A stretch of DNA of 64,000 nucleotides from NCBI GenBank assembly GCA_963811225.1, contig CAWEQO010000013.1, positions 1-64,000 on the forward strand, in the 5' to 3' direction. Shown here one piece after another: positions 18,135 to 26,045 of the stretch. The position numbers were made by a program, and so were the translations under genes. Under the pieces are notes generated by a model. The model made no database searches. It was not told the DNA's origin and saw nothing but the letters and a program-made list of their open reading frames with translations. The DNA comes from CAWEQO01 sp963811225 (GTDB taxonomy: Bacteria; Chloroflexota; Anaerolineae; Anaerolineales; Anaerolineaceae). The stretch's first letter is position 1. Each line of letters begins with the position of its first letter.

Positions 18135-18149
18135 TGTCTGCCTCCTCCC

Positions 18150-19310
18150 TTACCACCCCACCAGGCGATGATACAGTTCCAGGTGCGCCTCGCCGATCTT
18201 TTGCAGATCGCAGTAACCGGAGACGTCCCGGCGAGCCTGCTCCCCCAGCGTACGGCGCAGGTCGGGGCGGGAAGCCACTTCCCTCAACCCCTCGGCCAAC
18301 TGATCGGCGTCGTGGGACGGCGCCAGCAGGCCATTGTGATGATCCACCATGAGGTCACTGATGCCACCGACGTTCGTTGCCAGTACCGCTAGCTCGCAAG
18401 ACATTGCCTCCAGCATTGCCAGGGGCAGCCCCTCACGGAAGGAAGGCTGTACATACAGATCACTCGCCTGCAAATAGGGAGCCGTGTCCGCTACTGTGCC
18501 GGTGAAGCGCACGCTGCCATTCAGCTTGAGCTGTTGAGCCAGCGCTTCCAACTGGCTGCGCAGCGACCCATCCCCAACGATCAGCAGGTGGGCATCATCG
18601 AACTGCGTTGAAACCTGCGCCCAGGCCTGCAGCAGCACGTCCAGCCCCTTTTCTTCTGCCAGTCGCCCGGTATAACACGCCAACAGGCCACCGGGCAGGC
18701 CCAGCTTCGATCGCAGCGCCAGGCGCTGTGCCTCGGCGACGGGGTGATAATGACCGGTCTCTATCGCACAGGGGATGTGGAAGATGCGCTCCTCCGGGAT
18801 CCCGACCGAGCGCAGCTCGTTATGGATCTGCTTACTGATCGAGATAAAGGCATCCCCGCCTCGACGCGCCCAAGCCAATCGCATCCCACCGGTGATCTTG
18901 CGCTTGCGCTGCAGCTTGTAAACGTCTCCTAGATAGCCGCCGCTGTGCGGATTGACCACCAGCTTCGCCCCGGTCAGGGCCTGTCCAAACAGCCCCACCG
19001 TCATCGGCGAGAGCATCTCGTGGCTGTGGATCACCTGATAGCGGTTCCGCTCGCGCGACAGCCGGATCAGGGCGTTGGCGGTAAAACTCAACGAAGCGCC
19101 GATCTTGGAGCGGTTATAGATCGGCATGCGGTGCACCGGCACCCCTTCGATCTCCTCATCGTACGGCAGGCCGGGATAATGCCGCGTGATCACTTCGACG
19201 TCCACCCCCTGGGATTGTAAATAGCGGCTCAGACGCAAACTGTGCGCCTGGGCTCCACCCAACAACGGATGGAAATCAATATGGATCATACGTACGCCCA
19301 ACTTCTTCAA
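18150..19310 (-). CDS. Glycosyltransferase, GT4
   Basis: 386 residues. The N-terminus I-D-F-H-P-L-L-G-G-A-Q-A-H-S and donor-domain motifs Y-T-G-R-L-A-E-E-K-G-L-D-V-L-L, L-L-I-V-G-D-G and F-R-E-G-L-P-L-A-M-L-E-A-M are standard for GT4 retaining transferases. It starts 1 nt after the O-antigen ligase stop, so translation is probably coupled. Specificity unknown. Confidence 0.9.
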   Translation of the reverse strand: MKKLGVRMIHIDFHPLLGGAQAHSLRLSRYLQSQGVDVEVITRHYPGLPYDEEIEGVPVHRMPIYNRSKIGASLSFTANALIRLSRERNRYQVIHSHEMLSPMTVGLFGQALTGAKLVVNPHSGGYLGDVYKLQRKRKITGGMRLAWARRGGDAFISISKQIHNELRSVGIPEERIFHIPCAIETGHYHPVAEAQRLALRSKLGLPGGLLACYTGRLAEEKGLDVLLQAWAQVSTQFDDAHLLIVGDGSLRSQLEALAQQLKLNGSVRFTGTVADTAPYLQASDLYVQPSFREGLPLAMLEAMSCELAVLATNVGGISDLMVDHHNGLLAPSHDADQLAEGLREVASRPDLRRTLGEQARRDVSGYCDLQKIGEAHLELYHRLVGW

Positions 19311-19311
19311 A

Positions 19312-20751
19312 TTAAAACGTCTCCTCTATCCTGCCGATCTCCGGCGTCTGTTTCGCCTCCGCTTTGGCGATCAGCGGAGCGGCGGTTGTCAGCCCGATCA
19401 GCAGCCACAGCGATTTGTCATACTGCGAGCTGGAAAAGAAACCAATTAAAAGGAATGCTGCCAGGCTTATTTGAAGCATCTTGGCGATGTCGCTCATCGA
19501 TCCAGGCGGATGCTTTCGAACCACCCGCTCCAGGCTGACCAGCGGCGAGAACATCAACAACGCAAACGGGATCAGCCCGACCACGCCTGCACCGGTAGCA
19601 ATTTCAAGGTACATGTTGTGCGCTACCCGGTTCATATCGTCATCGTTCAGGTAGAACTGGTAGTCGGAATGACTGTACGTTTCGGTGAAGCCGCCCATGC
19701 CGCGCCCCAAGAAGGGCCGCTCCAAGAACAGCTGCGTGCCGAAGGTGTAGTATGTAAAACGCCGGTCGGTGGAGGCCTGGGCAGATTCAGCCGCCCGGTC
19801 GGCCTCGCCGTTGAAGCCAAGCCGGCTCCTGACTTGCGCGGGCGCGAAGAAATAGCCCAGCAGCACCACCAGCGCGATCAGCCCCATGTTGAGCGCGGGG
19901 CGCTTCTCGCGCAAAGCGATCAGGAGCATCACCGCCACTGCCGCCAACATTCCACTGCGTGTGCCGGACAGCACGACGGCATATAGGAACAACAGATCCA
20001 CACCACCCAAAGCCAGGCGCGCCCAGCGATTGGAGGCATGCCGGAACATGTACCATACCAGCGGCAGCAGGATCACCAGGGCGTAGGCGAAGCCGGTCGG
20101 GTCGTCCATGGTGCCGTTGATGCGCATATCTTCCAGGGTGTCCGGCAGGAAGAAGTACTGATAATAGCCATACACGGCCGAGACACTCCCGGCGGCAATC
20201 ATCACCCACAGGATGCGATGCAGAGCAGGCAGTGTACGCTCCAGGTTGATCACCAGGAAGTACAGCGACACCATACGCACAAGCTTGAAGGTCTTGTCGA
20301 TTGCGAACATCGGATCGACCGCCACCAGGTCGGATGCCAGCATGGCGAGCAGCAGAAGGATAATGTAAATGTTCTGCACCGGTCCGGCCAGCTTTTCATG
20401 CGAGTTGACCACCAGATAATTTACGGCGTAAGCGCCGAGGGCCACCACCCCGAGCGCTTTCATGGCCGACAGCAGCGGGGTGTCGCCGACCAGGTTGAAA
20501 GCTTCCAGCGGGATGGCAAAGGTGACCGCCAGCAGTCCGATCTCGGGCTTTTGCACCAGCAGCGCCCCGGCCAGCACCAGCAGGATGACGCCGAACGCAT
20601 ACAGGAATGAGCCGCGTATGGCGACAAACGACAGACCGGCGCCCGCCAACAGCGCCAGCCCCACCCCTGCGACCGCGCGCCACGGCGCCGGCGGCAGCTG
20701 CCGACCGGCGCGGGTGATCAACATTCTCGGCAGCCGAATGTCAGCGTTCAT
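19312..20751 (-). CDS. O-antigen ligase / Wzy-type polymerase
   Basis: 479 residues with about 12 membrane helices and the large external loop of the Wzy_C/WaaL family, containing G-R-G-M-G-G-F-T-E-T-Y and the conserved His in R-V-A-H-N-M-Y-L-E. Such enzymes polymerise or ligate undecaprenyl-linked oligosaccharide on the outer face of the membrane. With a Wzz-like gene directly upstream and a flippase downstream, a Wzx/Wzy-type pathway is the best reading; polymerase versus ligase cannot be decided. Confidence 0.85.
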   Translation of the reverse strand: MNADIRLPRMLITRAGRQLPPAPWRAVAGVGLALLAGAGLSFVAIRGSFLYAFGVILLVLAGALLVQKPEIGLLAVTFAIPLEAFNLVGDTPLLSAMKALGVVALGAYAVNYLVVNSHEKLAGPVQNIYIILLLLAMLASDLVAVDPMFAIDKTFKLVRMVSLYFLVINLERTLPALHRILWVMIAAGSVSAVYGYYQYFFLPDTLEDMRINGTMDDPTGFAYALVILLPLVWYMFRHASNRWARLALGGVDLLFLYAVVLSGTRSGMLAAVAVMLLIALREKRPALNMGLIALVVLLGYFFAPAQVRSRLGFNGEADRAAESAQASTDRRFTYYTFGTQLFLERPFLGRGMGGFTETYSHSDYQFYLNDDDMNRVAHNMYLEIATGAGVVGLIPFALLMFSPLVSLERVVRKHPPGSMSDIAKMLQISLAAFLLIGFFSSSQYDKSLWLLIGLTTAAPLIAKAEAKQTPEIGRIEETF

Positions 20752-20794
20752 CCTTACCCCGCCCCCGGACGACCTGCTCGATCACTGTATTCAT

Positions 20795-21913
20795 TTAGCC
20801 GGCCGCCTGACTGGTTCCAGGAACAATGTAATAGCTGCCCAGGTTCGCCTGCTCAGCCTTTTTCAACGCCAGTTCTGCCCGGGCGATCAAGTCCGCATCG
20901 GTCAGGCCTTCCTTGTACATTGCGGCGCCAAAGTTGCAGGAGAAGTTGAATTTGCCGCCGGTCTCTTCGTCCTCGAAAGTCTTTTGCTCGATCAGCTTGC
21001 ACAGCCGCTCAATCGCCATCCGGGTCGAAGCCTCGGTGGCGTCCACCATCAGCCAGGCCAACTGGCCCTGGCTCCAGCGCGAGAGGATTTCGCCCTGGCG
21101 GATGTGACGCTTCAGGTAGGTCGCCAACTGCTTGCGAACTCGCTGCTGCGCCTGGCGCGGGAACGGGTCCTCGGCCCCATCCAGGCTGGGGGTGATGAGC
21201 ATACACACAGAAAGGTCCTGGCAATTGCGCTTGGTCAGGTTGATCTGCTCTCGCAGGCGATGCTGGAAATAGCGTTTGTTGTACAGCCCGGTCTCGCGAT
21301 CGAGGATCGAGAAGGTCTCCAGCGAGCCGAGTGGTTTTTTCAGGTACTCCGCCAGGAAGCTAATGCTGACGCCAAAGAGCAGGCCGAGCACCGCCACCAG
21401 GACCGTGTCGCGCGGCACGTCCGGGCTGAAGGGACTGACAGGCATCTGGGCTTCGTCCAACACCTTCACGTTGTAGATTTCGTACAAATCGTCGATATAC
21501 GTAACCGATTGATCGGCCACGGCGTTGGTCATCTGGTAGACCAGGAGCGGGTCACTGCCTTCGGCATCGATTCGAATCAGGTTGGTGCGTTGAATGACGT
21601 TTACAAGAATGGAAACATCGTCGCCCTGCGCCTGCGTCAAGCTGGCTTCGGCCTGCTGATAGACTCGACGGCTGCGAATGATCTCGGCATAGGTGTTGAT
21701 GATGGCCGGATTCTCCAGGCTGTCCAGACTCTGGCGCACGGCCGAAAGCTCGGTAATGCTGCTCTTCGGGCTGACCACCATGGTGAGGCTGGAGCGATAA
21801 CGAGGAGGCTGGCTTACACTAAACAGAAAGCCGGAGACGGTGACAACGATGAAACTTGCAGCTACGAGCCACCACCAGCGGAGTATGATATTCAGGTAGC
21901 GCCTGAGTTCCAT
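20795..21913 (-). CDS. Wzz-type chain-length regulator fused to a degenerate GGDEF domain
   Basis: 372 residues. The N-terminal half is a Wzz/BY-kinase-adaptor-like domain: helix 12-32, an external segment with P-P-R-Y-R-S, second helix about 171-189 preceded by the P-x-x-P-x-x-P-like run P-V-S-P-F-S-P-D-V-P. The cytoplasmic C-terminal half (about 200-355) is a GGDEF fold starting with an intact D-R-E-T-G-L-Y-N-K-R-Y-F, but the signature loop reads R-W-S-Q-G-Q-L-A-W-L instead of R-Y-G-G-D-E-F. The catalytic Gly-Gly-Asp/Glu-Glu is gone, so cyclase activity is unlikely; a nucleotide-sensing or structural role is inferred. Likely controls polysaccharide chain length. Confidence 0.8.
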   Translation of the reverse strand: MELRRYLNIILRWWWLVAASFIVVTVSGFLFSVSQPPRYRSSLTMVVSPKSSITELSAVRQSLDSLENPAIINTYAEIIRSRRVYQQAEASLTQAQGDDVSILVNVIQRTNLIRIDAEGSDPLLVYQMTNAVADQSVTYIDDLYEIYNVKVLDEAQMPVSPFSPDVPRDTVLVAVLGLLFGVSISFLAEYLKKPLGSLETFSILDRETGLYNKRYFQHRLREQINLTKRNCQDLSVCMLITPSLDGAEDPFPRQAQQRVRKQLATYLKRHIRQGEILSRWSQGQLAWLMVDATEASTRMAIERLCKLIEQKTFEDEETGGKFNFSCNFGAAMYKEGLTDADLIARAELALKKAEQANLGSYYIVPGTSQAAG

Positions 21914-21934
21914 CCGGACCCCAATCCTAGAGAA

Positions 21935-22588
21935 TTAGTGAGCGCCGCGACGGTTCAAGACCGCGCCGACAGTTTGAAATAAAATCTGAAGATCGAATAA
22001 GATACTTTGCTTTTCAATATAGGCGATGTCGAGCTTGAGCCGTTCATCGAAGTCGACGCTGCTGCGGCCCTTCACCTGCCACAGGCCGGTCAGACCGGGT
22101 GTCACTTCCAGGCGTTCTGTCTGCCACAACCGGTAGGTTTCGTAACCAAAAGATGTTGGCCGAGGCCCAACCCAACTCATTTCACCCTTGATAATGTTCA
22201 AGATCTGCGGCAGCTCGTCCAGGCTGCTGATGCGCAGGAACCGCCCGACGCGCGTGATGCGCGGGTCCTGGTCGATCTTGAAGTCGGGAGAGGTCAGCCG
22301 GTTCAGCTCGGCGTACTGCGCCTTGAGCGCCTCGGCATTGCTCACCATCGTGCGGAACTTGTACATGCGGAAGCGCTTACCGCTCTTACCGGTCCGCATC
22401 TGCACAAAGAAGGTCGGCCCGGGCAAGTCGAGGCGGGTAGCCAGCGCCACGAGCAGTCCAATCGGGACTGCAAACGGCAAGACGAGGACGCACAACAGGA
22501 TATCCAGGGCGCGTTTGGCAGTCTGATATCCCTTACGGATCGGGGCTACGTGGGGTTTGTTGAGGACTTTCATGCTGGCTTTTCCCAT
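21935..22588 (-). CDS. Initiating sugar transferase (polyprenyl-phosphate sugar-1-P transferase)
   Basis: 217 residues: one membrane helix (about 29-50), then the catalytic block of the WcaJ/WbaP/PglC family with P-x-F-F-V-Q-M-R-T-G, F-R-M-Y-K-F-R-T-M, the D-E-L-P-Q-I-L-N motif, V-G-P-R-P and P-G-L-T-G-L-W-Q-V. It transfers a sugar phosphate to undecaprenyl phosphate and starts repeat-unit assembly. Its length is that of the short form without the N-terminal four-helix bundle. An internal ATG at 22573 is an alternative start. Confidence 0.92.
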   Translation of the reverse strand: MGKASMKVLNKPHVAPIRKGYQTAKRALDILLCVLVLPFAVPIGLLVALATRLDLPGPTFFVQMRTGKSGKRFRMYKFRTMVSNAEALKAQYAELNRLTSPDFKIDQDPRITRVGRFLRISSLDELPQILNIIKGEMSWVGPRPTSFGYETYRLWQTERLEVTPGLTGLWQVKGRSSVDFDERLKLDIAYIEKQSILFDLQILFQTVGAVLNRRGAH

Positions 22589-22664
22589 TCAGTGATGATG
22601 TCGGATTCGTATGGTTGGCTGTCGAGGAGAGCTGCAGCTTACTGTATCACTTTAATTGTATATT

Positions 22665-23513
22665 TTATGCCGATTTCGCCTGCGGCTTGATTGCCGTCTG
22701 TTCACTCATTTTCAATTTTTCACGCATCTCTCGCTTGGCCCGGTCCACCAGGCTTTCAAACGTGACCGCGTCGGTGGGGAAGGAAGCGCTGCCGGTTTGG
22801 ATGCTGACGCCAATCTGCCGGGCGGTGATCTCGCGCAGCCATTCACCGATCTTCTCGGCTTCTTCTTCGCTGGATTCCGGCAGCAGCACCAGGAAATGAT
22901 CGTCTTCCTGGGTAATAATGTCATAATCCGGCAGCTCATTCGTGATCAACCGGGCTACACCGGAGCGCAAATACTGCTTGATCATCGCCTGCTGGGCCTC
23001 CTGCACCATCCGGTCCAGGGCGACCGTGTTCATGTCCTCATCGATGCCGATGGCAATCATCGACAGCGGGCGGTGATGATGGCGGGCGCGGCGCACCTCG
23101 CGATACATTTCCGCTTGCCCCGTCTCGAAGGCTTCGGGTTGATCGACATCCTCGCCAATGGTGATGTTGCTTACGGCATCTTCGAAGTCGCGCAGGCGAT
23201 TGCTGATATGCCGGGCCAGGTAGATGGTAGCCCAGAGCGACACCACCTCGGTGACGGTCAACGGCAGCGAGGCGCCGAACACCTCATATCCCACCCAGGC
23301 TTTCAAAATCAGGAATATGGGGACCGGCAGCGCCAAGACCGCCCACAAAGGCGCCTTGCGCATCCCGGGCAAGAGGATGATCAGCACCCCCAGCAGCGGG
23401 GTAAAAATGTAACCGACGTGCGAGATGTTAATCGGGGCGGTGATACGCTCGACGCTGAAAAACAACAGCAGCCAAATGATGAGCGTTACGACGTAGATGC
23501 GCAGTTGTCTCAT
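22665..23513 (-). CDS. Membrane protein with degenerate GGDEF domain
   Basis: 282 residues. Three or four N-terminal helices (within 1-100) and a short linker lead into a GGDEF-like domain (about 135-265). The distal conserved region is clear (V-S-I-Q-T-G-S-A-S-F-P-T-D followed by L-V-D-R-A-K), but the signature loop reads T-Q-E-D-D-H-F-L-V-L-L where R-Y-G-G-D-E-F is expected, and the metal-binding D-x-D region is only partly kept (I-G-I-D-E-D). It is probably not an active diguanylate cyclase. It is the first gene of the polysaccharide operon and may sense a signal for it. Confidence 0.75.
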   Translation of the reverse strand: MRQLRIYVVTLIIWLLLFFSVERITAPINISHVGYIFTPLLGVLIILLPGMRKAPLWAVLALPVPIFLILKAWVGYEVFGASLPLTVTEVVSLWATIYLARHISNRLRDFEDAVSNITIGEDVDQPEAFETGQAEMYREVRRARHHHRPLSMIAIGIDEDMNTVALDRMVQEAQQAMIKQYLRSGVARLITNELPDYDIITQEDDHFLVLLPESSEEEAEKIGEWLREITARQIGVSIQTGSASFPTDAVTFESLVDRAKREMREKLKMSEQTAIKPQAKSA

Positions 23514-23846
23514 ACAAATTCCCTCTCCATACCTGTTAAGGCCATTACAGCAGGCGCATGAGAGCGCTGAAGACGGCCTTAATGCACAAATTCATCCAGG
23601 CGTTATCTCGCCCAGACATTCTTGCATCCATGACTCCACTGTCCCTCAAACCCCGCCCACAAATAATGATACATTCATTCTGTATTTCGCCATTTCTATT
23701 GTAGTGAGAAAATGGGTGTTTTTCTGGTTAGGTTTTGATAATAGTTGTAAATATTTTATTACGGAGAATCGAGAGTAGAAAACCGTAATGGCCTCCTAAA
23801 GATACGTCTCTCTAAGAGGCCATCCCGATTCCCTGTTCTCGATTCT
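23514..23846. other. A+T-rich upstream region of the polysaccharide operon
   Basis: About 330 bp. The middle part (23655-23765) is clearly A+T rich compared with its surroundings and probably holds the operon promoter; a minus-strand TACAAT lies near 23697-23702, but no good -35 was found. The right part is the hairpin region described separately. No gene or RNA recognised. Confidence 0.5.
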
Positions 23847-23847
23847 C
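23764..23847. repeat. Nested inverted repeat of the GAGAAT/GAGAGCAG family
   Basis: Outer arms 23764-23774 and 23837-23847 (GAGAATCGAGA and complement), inner arms 23788-23795 and 23816-23823 (ATGGCCTC and complement). It touches the stop codon of the 67-aa gene at 23847, so it sits at the 3' end of the ABC-transporter operon. Confidence 0.7.
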
Positions 23848-24050
23848 TATTCTCTTTGGATAGAAATATACGTATAGGTCGCGCCAACCATGCCGAGCAC
23901 CAGACCGACAACCGAGCTGCCGTAGGCCAGGAAGCCCAACAGAAAGCTGGGCTTCAGCCAATGGCCGAACATCAAGAACGACAGCGCAAAGCCGATCACG
24001 ACCAGCACCAAGCCGATCAGGATCATGGCGCGCGGGCTCATGGCCTTCAT
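23847..24050 (-). CDS. Small membrane protein coupled to the ABC operon, 67 aa
   Basis: ATG 24050 overlaps the TGA of the upstream ATPase gene (ATGA), which is strong evidence for a real, translationally coupled gene. Two predicted helices (about 9-31 and 38-60) are separated by G-H-W-L-K-P-S. No family recognised. It is the last gene of the oligopeptide-type ABC operon, so it may be an accessory subunit. Confidence 0.68.
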   Translation of the reverse strand: MKAMSPRAMILIGLVLVVIGFALSFLMFGHWLKPSFLLGFLAYGSSVVGLVLGMVGATYTYISIQRE

Positions 24051-25066
24051 TGATACAACCAGCAAGAGACGAGATGGCCGGGGTTGACCTCGAACGTCTC
24101 CGGTTCTTGGGTGTCACATAGGCCCGGAATACAGCGGTCGCAGCGCGGGTGGAAGCGGCAGCCGGGGGGAGGTGTCACCAGGCTGGGCGGCTCGCCGGGC
24201 GGCACCTCCCGGTAGACGGCCGCATTACGGGCGTCCGGGTCGGAGGTTGCCGAGAGCAGCGCCTGGGTGTAGGGATGGCACGAGTTATTGAGCAAGTCGT
24301 TGACCAACGCTTTTTCGACCACCTTCCCGGCATACATCACGAAGATGCGCTCGGAGAAGTAGCGCACGGTTGACAGGTCGTGGGTGATGTAGATGACCGC
24401 TACGTTGTGGGAAGCCTGCAAACCACGCAGCAGCTTGAGGATCTCCACTCGGACCGAAGCGTCCAGCATCGAGACCGGCTCGTCCGCCACGATCAGCTTC
24501 GGCTCCAGCAGCATTGCCCGGGCGATGACGACCCGCTGCTGCTGTCCGCCGCTGAGCATGTGCGGGAACTTGGTCAGGAAGTCTTCGAGCGGGGTTAGCT
24601 TCACTTCTCCCATCACCTGTTCGATGCGCTTCACGCGAGCGGCCTTATCCTTGATGCCGTTGACGATCAGCGGCTCTTCCAGGATACGCTGGATGTTCAT
24701 GAACGGCGGCAGCGCACCGAACGGATCTTGCTGCACGTAACCTACCTGCGAACGGTACCATTTGAGGTCGGCGCGCTTCAGGTCGTCGATGGTCTTGCCA
24801 TTGAAGATCACGCTGCCCTTCGTGGGCCGGTTTAAACCGAGGATGGTCTTCATCAAGCTGGACTTACCACAGCCGCTCTCGCCGACCACGGCGATGGCCT
24901 CGCCCTGATGCAGATCGAAGGTCACATTGTCGACGGCGCGCACATAGCCGGTGACGCTGAAGCCCCAGCGGCGCAGCTCGAACCACACGTTCAGATGATC
25001 CACCGCCAGCAGAGGGCCGTTCGACTGGGTTTTGGTTTCAATTTTGATTTTGGTTTGCATTTCCAT
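24047..25066 (-). CDS. Oligopeptide-type ABC transporter ATPase (OppF/DppF-like)
   Basis: 339 residues: Walker A G-E-S-G-C-G-K-S-S, Q-loop, signature L-S-G-G-Q-Q-Q-R-V, Walker B L-I-V-A-D-E-P, H-loop, and the C-terminal oligopeptide/dipeptide extension with Cys-rich P-P-P-G-C-R-F-H-P-R-C. The C-terminal Cys residues can bind a [4Fe-4S] cluster in the family. It follows the OppD-like gene by 3 bp. An alternative start lies two codons in (25060). Confidence 0.93.
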   Translation of the reverse strand: MEMQTKIKIETKTQSNGPLLAVDHLNVWFELRRWGFSVTGYVRAVDNVTFDLHQGEAIAVVGESGCGKSSLMKTILGLNRPTKGSVIFNGKTIDDLKRADLKWYRSQVGYVQQDPFGALPPFMNIQRILEEPLIVNGIKDKAARVKRIEQVMGEVKLTPLEDFLTKFPHMLSGGQQQRVVIARAMLLEPKLIVADEPVSMLDASVRVEILKLLRGLQASHNVAVIYITHDLSTVRYFSERIFVMYAGKVVEKALVNDLLNNSCHPYTQALLSATSDPDARNAAVYREVPPGEPPSLVTPPPGCRFHPRCDRCIPGLCDTQEPETFEVNPGHLVSCWLYQ

Positions 25067-25069
25067 GGC

Positions 25070-26044
25070 CTACTCCTGCTCCTGCACATGCAGCCAACAG
25101 CGCACCTGCCGTCCGCCTAAATGAGTGACCGGGGGATCCTGGCTGCAGCGACCGTTGCGGAAGGGGCAGCGCGGCCCGAAGCGGCAGCCGCTCGGCAGAT
25201 CGAACAGGCTGGGCGGCGCGCCGGTGATGAAATCGGGTTCCTTGTTACCGCGCAGCTTAGGCACGCTGGCCATCAGTTTCTGAGAATAGGGGTGCAGCGG
25301 CATATCGAAGAAATTGGCTGCGTCGCTGACCTCAACAATCTGCCCTGCGTACATCACGGCCACCTTGTCGGCCAGCTCACTTGAGGTGGCGATGTCGTGG
25401 GTAATCAGGATGTAGCTGACCTCCAGCTCTTTCTTCAGGCGCTTGAGGACGTTCATAATATTGGCCTGAGTCAGCACGTCCAGAGCCGAGGTGGGCTCAT
25501 CCAGGATAATCATCTCGGGCATGGTCACCAGCGCCATGGCGATGGCCACGCGTTGGCGCATGCCGCCGCTCAGCTCGAAGGCGTAGCGGTGCAGAAAATC
25601 GGACGGCACGCCTACGTTCTGGAACATCTTGCGAGCATGCAGCAGAGCCTCATCTTTAGAGACGCCATTGTGCACGATCATGGGTTCGGCCACCTGATCG
25701 CCCACCCGCAGCACAGGGTTGAGGGCATTCATGGCAGCCTGCGGCACCATCGACATCTTCAGCCAACGCACGCGCTTGCGGAAGTCTTCCTCTCCGAGCG
25801 CCATGATGTTTTCCCCATCCAGCAGCACCTCACCCGTGTAACTCTGCACGTTGCGGGGCAGAAGCCGCAGCAGAGCCTTGGCGAGTGAGCTCTTACCGCA
25901 GCCCGACTCGCCCAATACCACGATGGCCTCGTTGTGATCCAGCGCGAAATCCACCCTGTCTACCGCCCGCACCGCGCCTTTCATGGTGCGGAAGTGCAGG
26001 GTCAGGTTTTCGGTTCTCAATAAAGCTTCTTTTGAGTTTGCCAT
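25070..26044 (-). CDS. Oligopeptide-type ABC transporter ATPase (OppD/DppD-like)
   Basis: 324 residues: Walker A G-E-S-G-C-G-K-S-S, signature L-S-G-G-M-R-Q-R-V, Walker B M-I-I-L-D-E-P-T-S-A-L-D, and the C-terminal G-C-R-F-G-P-R-C-P-F-R region. It pairs with the second ATPase to make the heterodimeric motor. It starts 1 nt after the permease stop. Confidence 0.93.
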   Translation of the reverse strand: MANSKEALLRTENLTLHFRTMKGAVRAVDRVDFALDHNEAIVVLGESGCGKSSLAKALLRLLPRNVQSYTGEVLLDGENIMALGEEDFRKRVRWLKMSMVPQAAMNALNPVLRVGDQVAEPMIVHNGVSKDEALLHARKMFQNVGVPSDFLHRYAFELSGGMRQRVAIAMALVTMPEMIILDEPTSALDVLTQANIMNVLKRLKKELEVSYILITHDIATSSELADKVAVMYAGQIVEVSDAANFFDMPLHPYSQKLMASVPKLRGNKEPDFITGAPPSLFDLPSGCRFGPRCPFRNGRCSQDPPVTHLGGRQVRCWLHVQEQE

Positions 26045-26045
26045 T

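Noticed and set aside
20462..21982. Antisense open frame (506 codons) over the Wzz-GGDEF gene
   Set aside because: Shadow; the opposite strand carries clear Wzz and GGDEF features.
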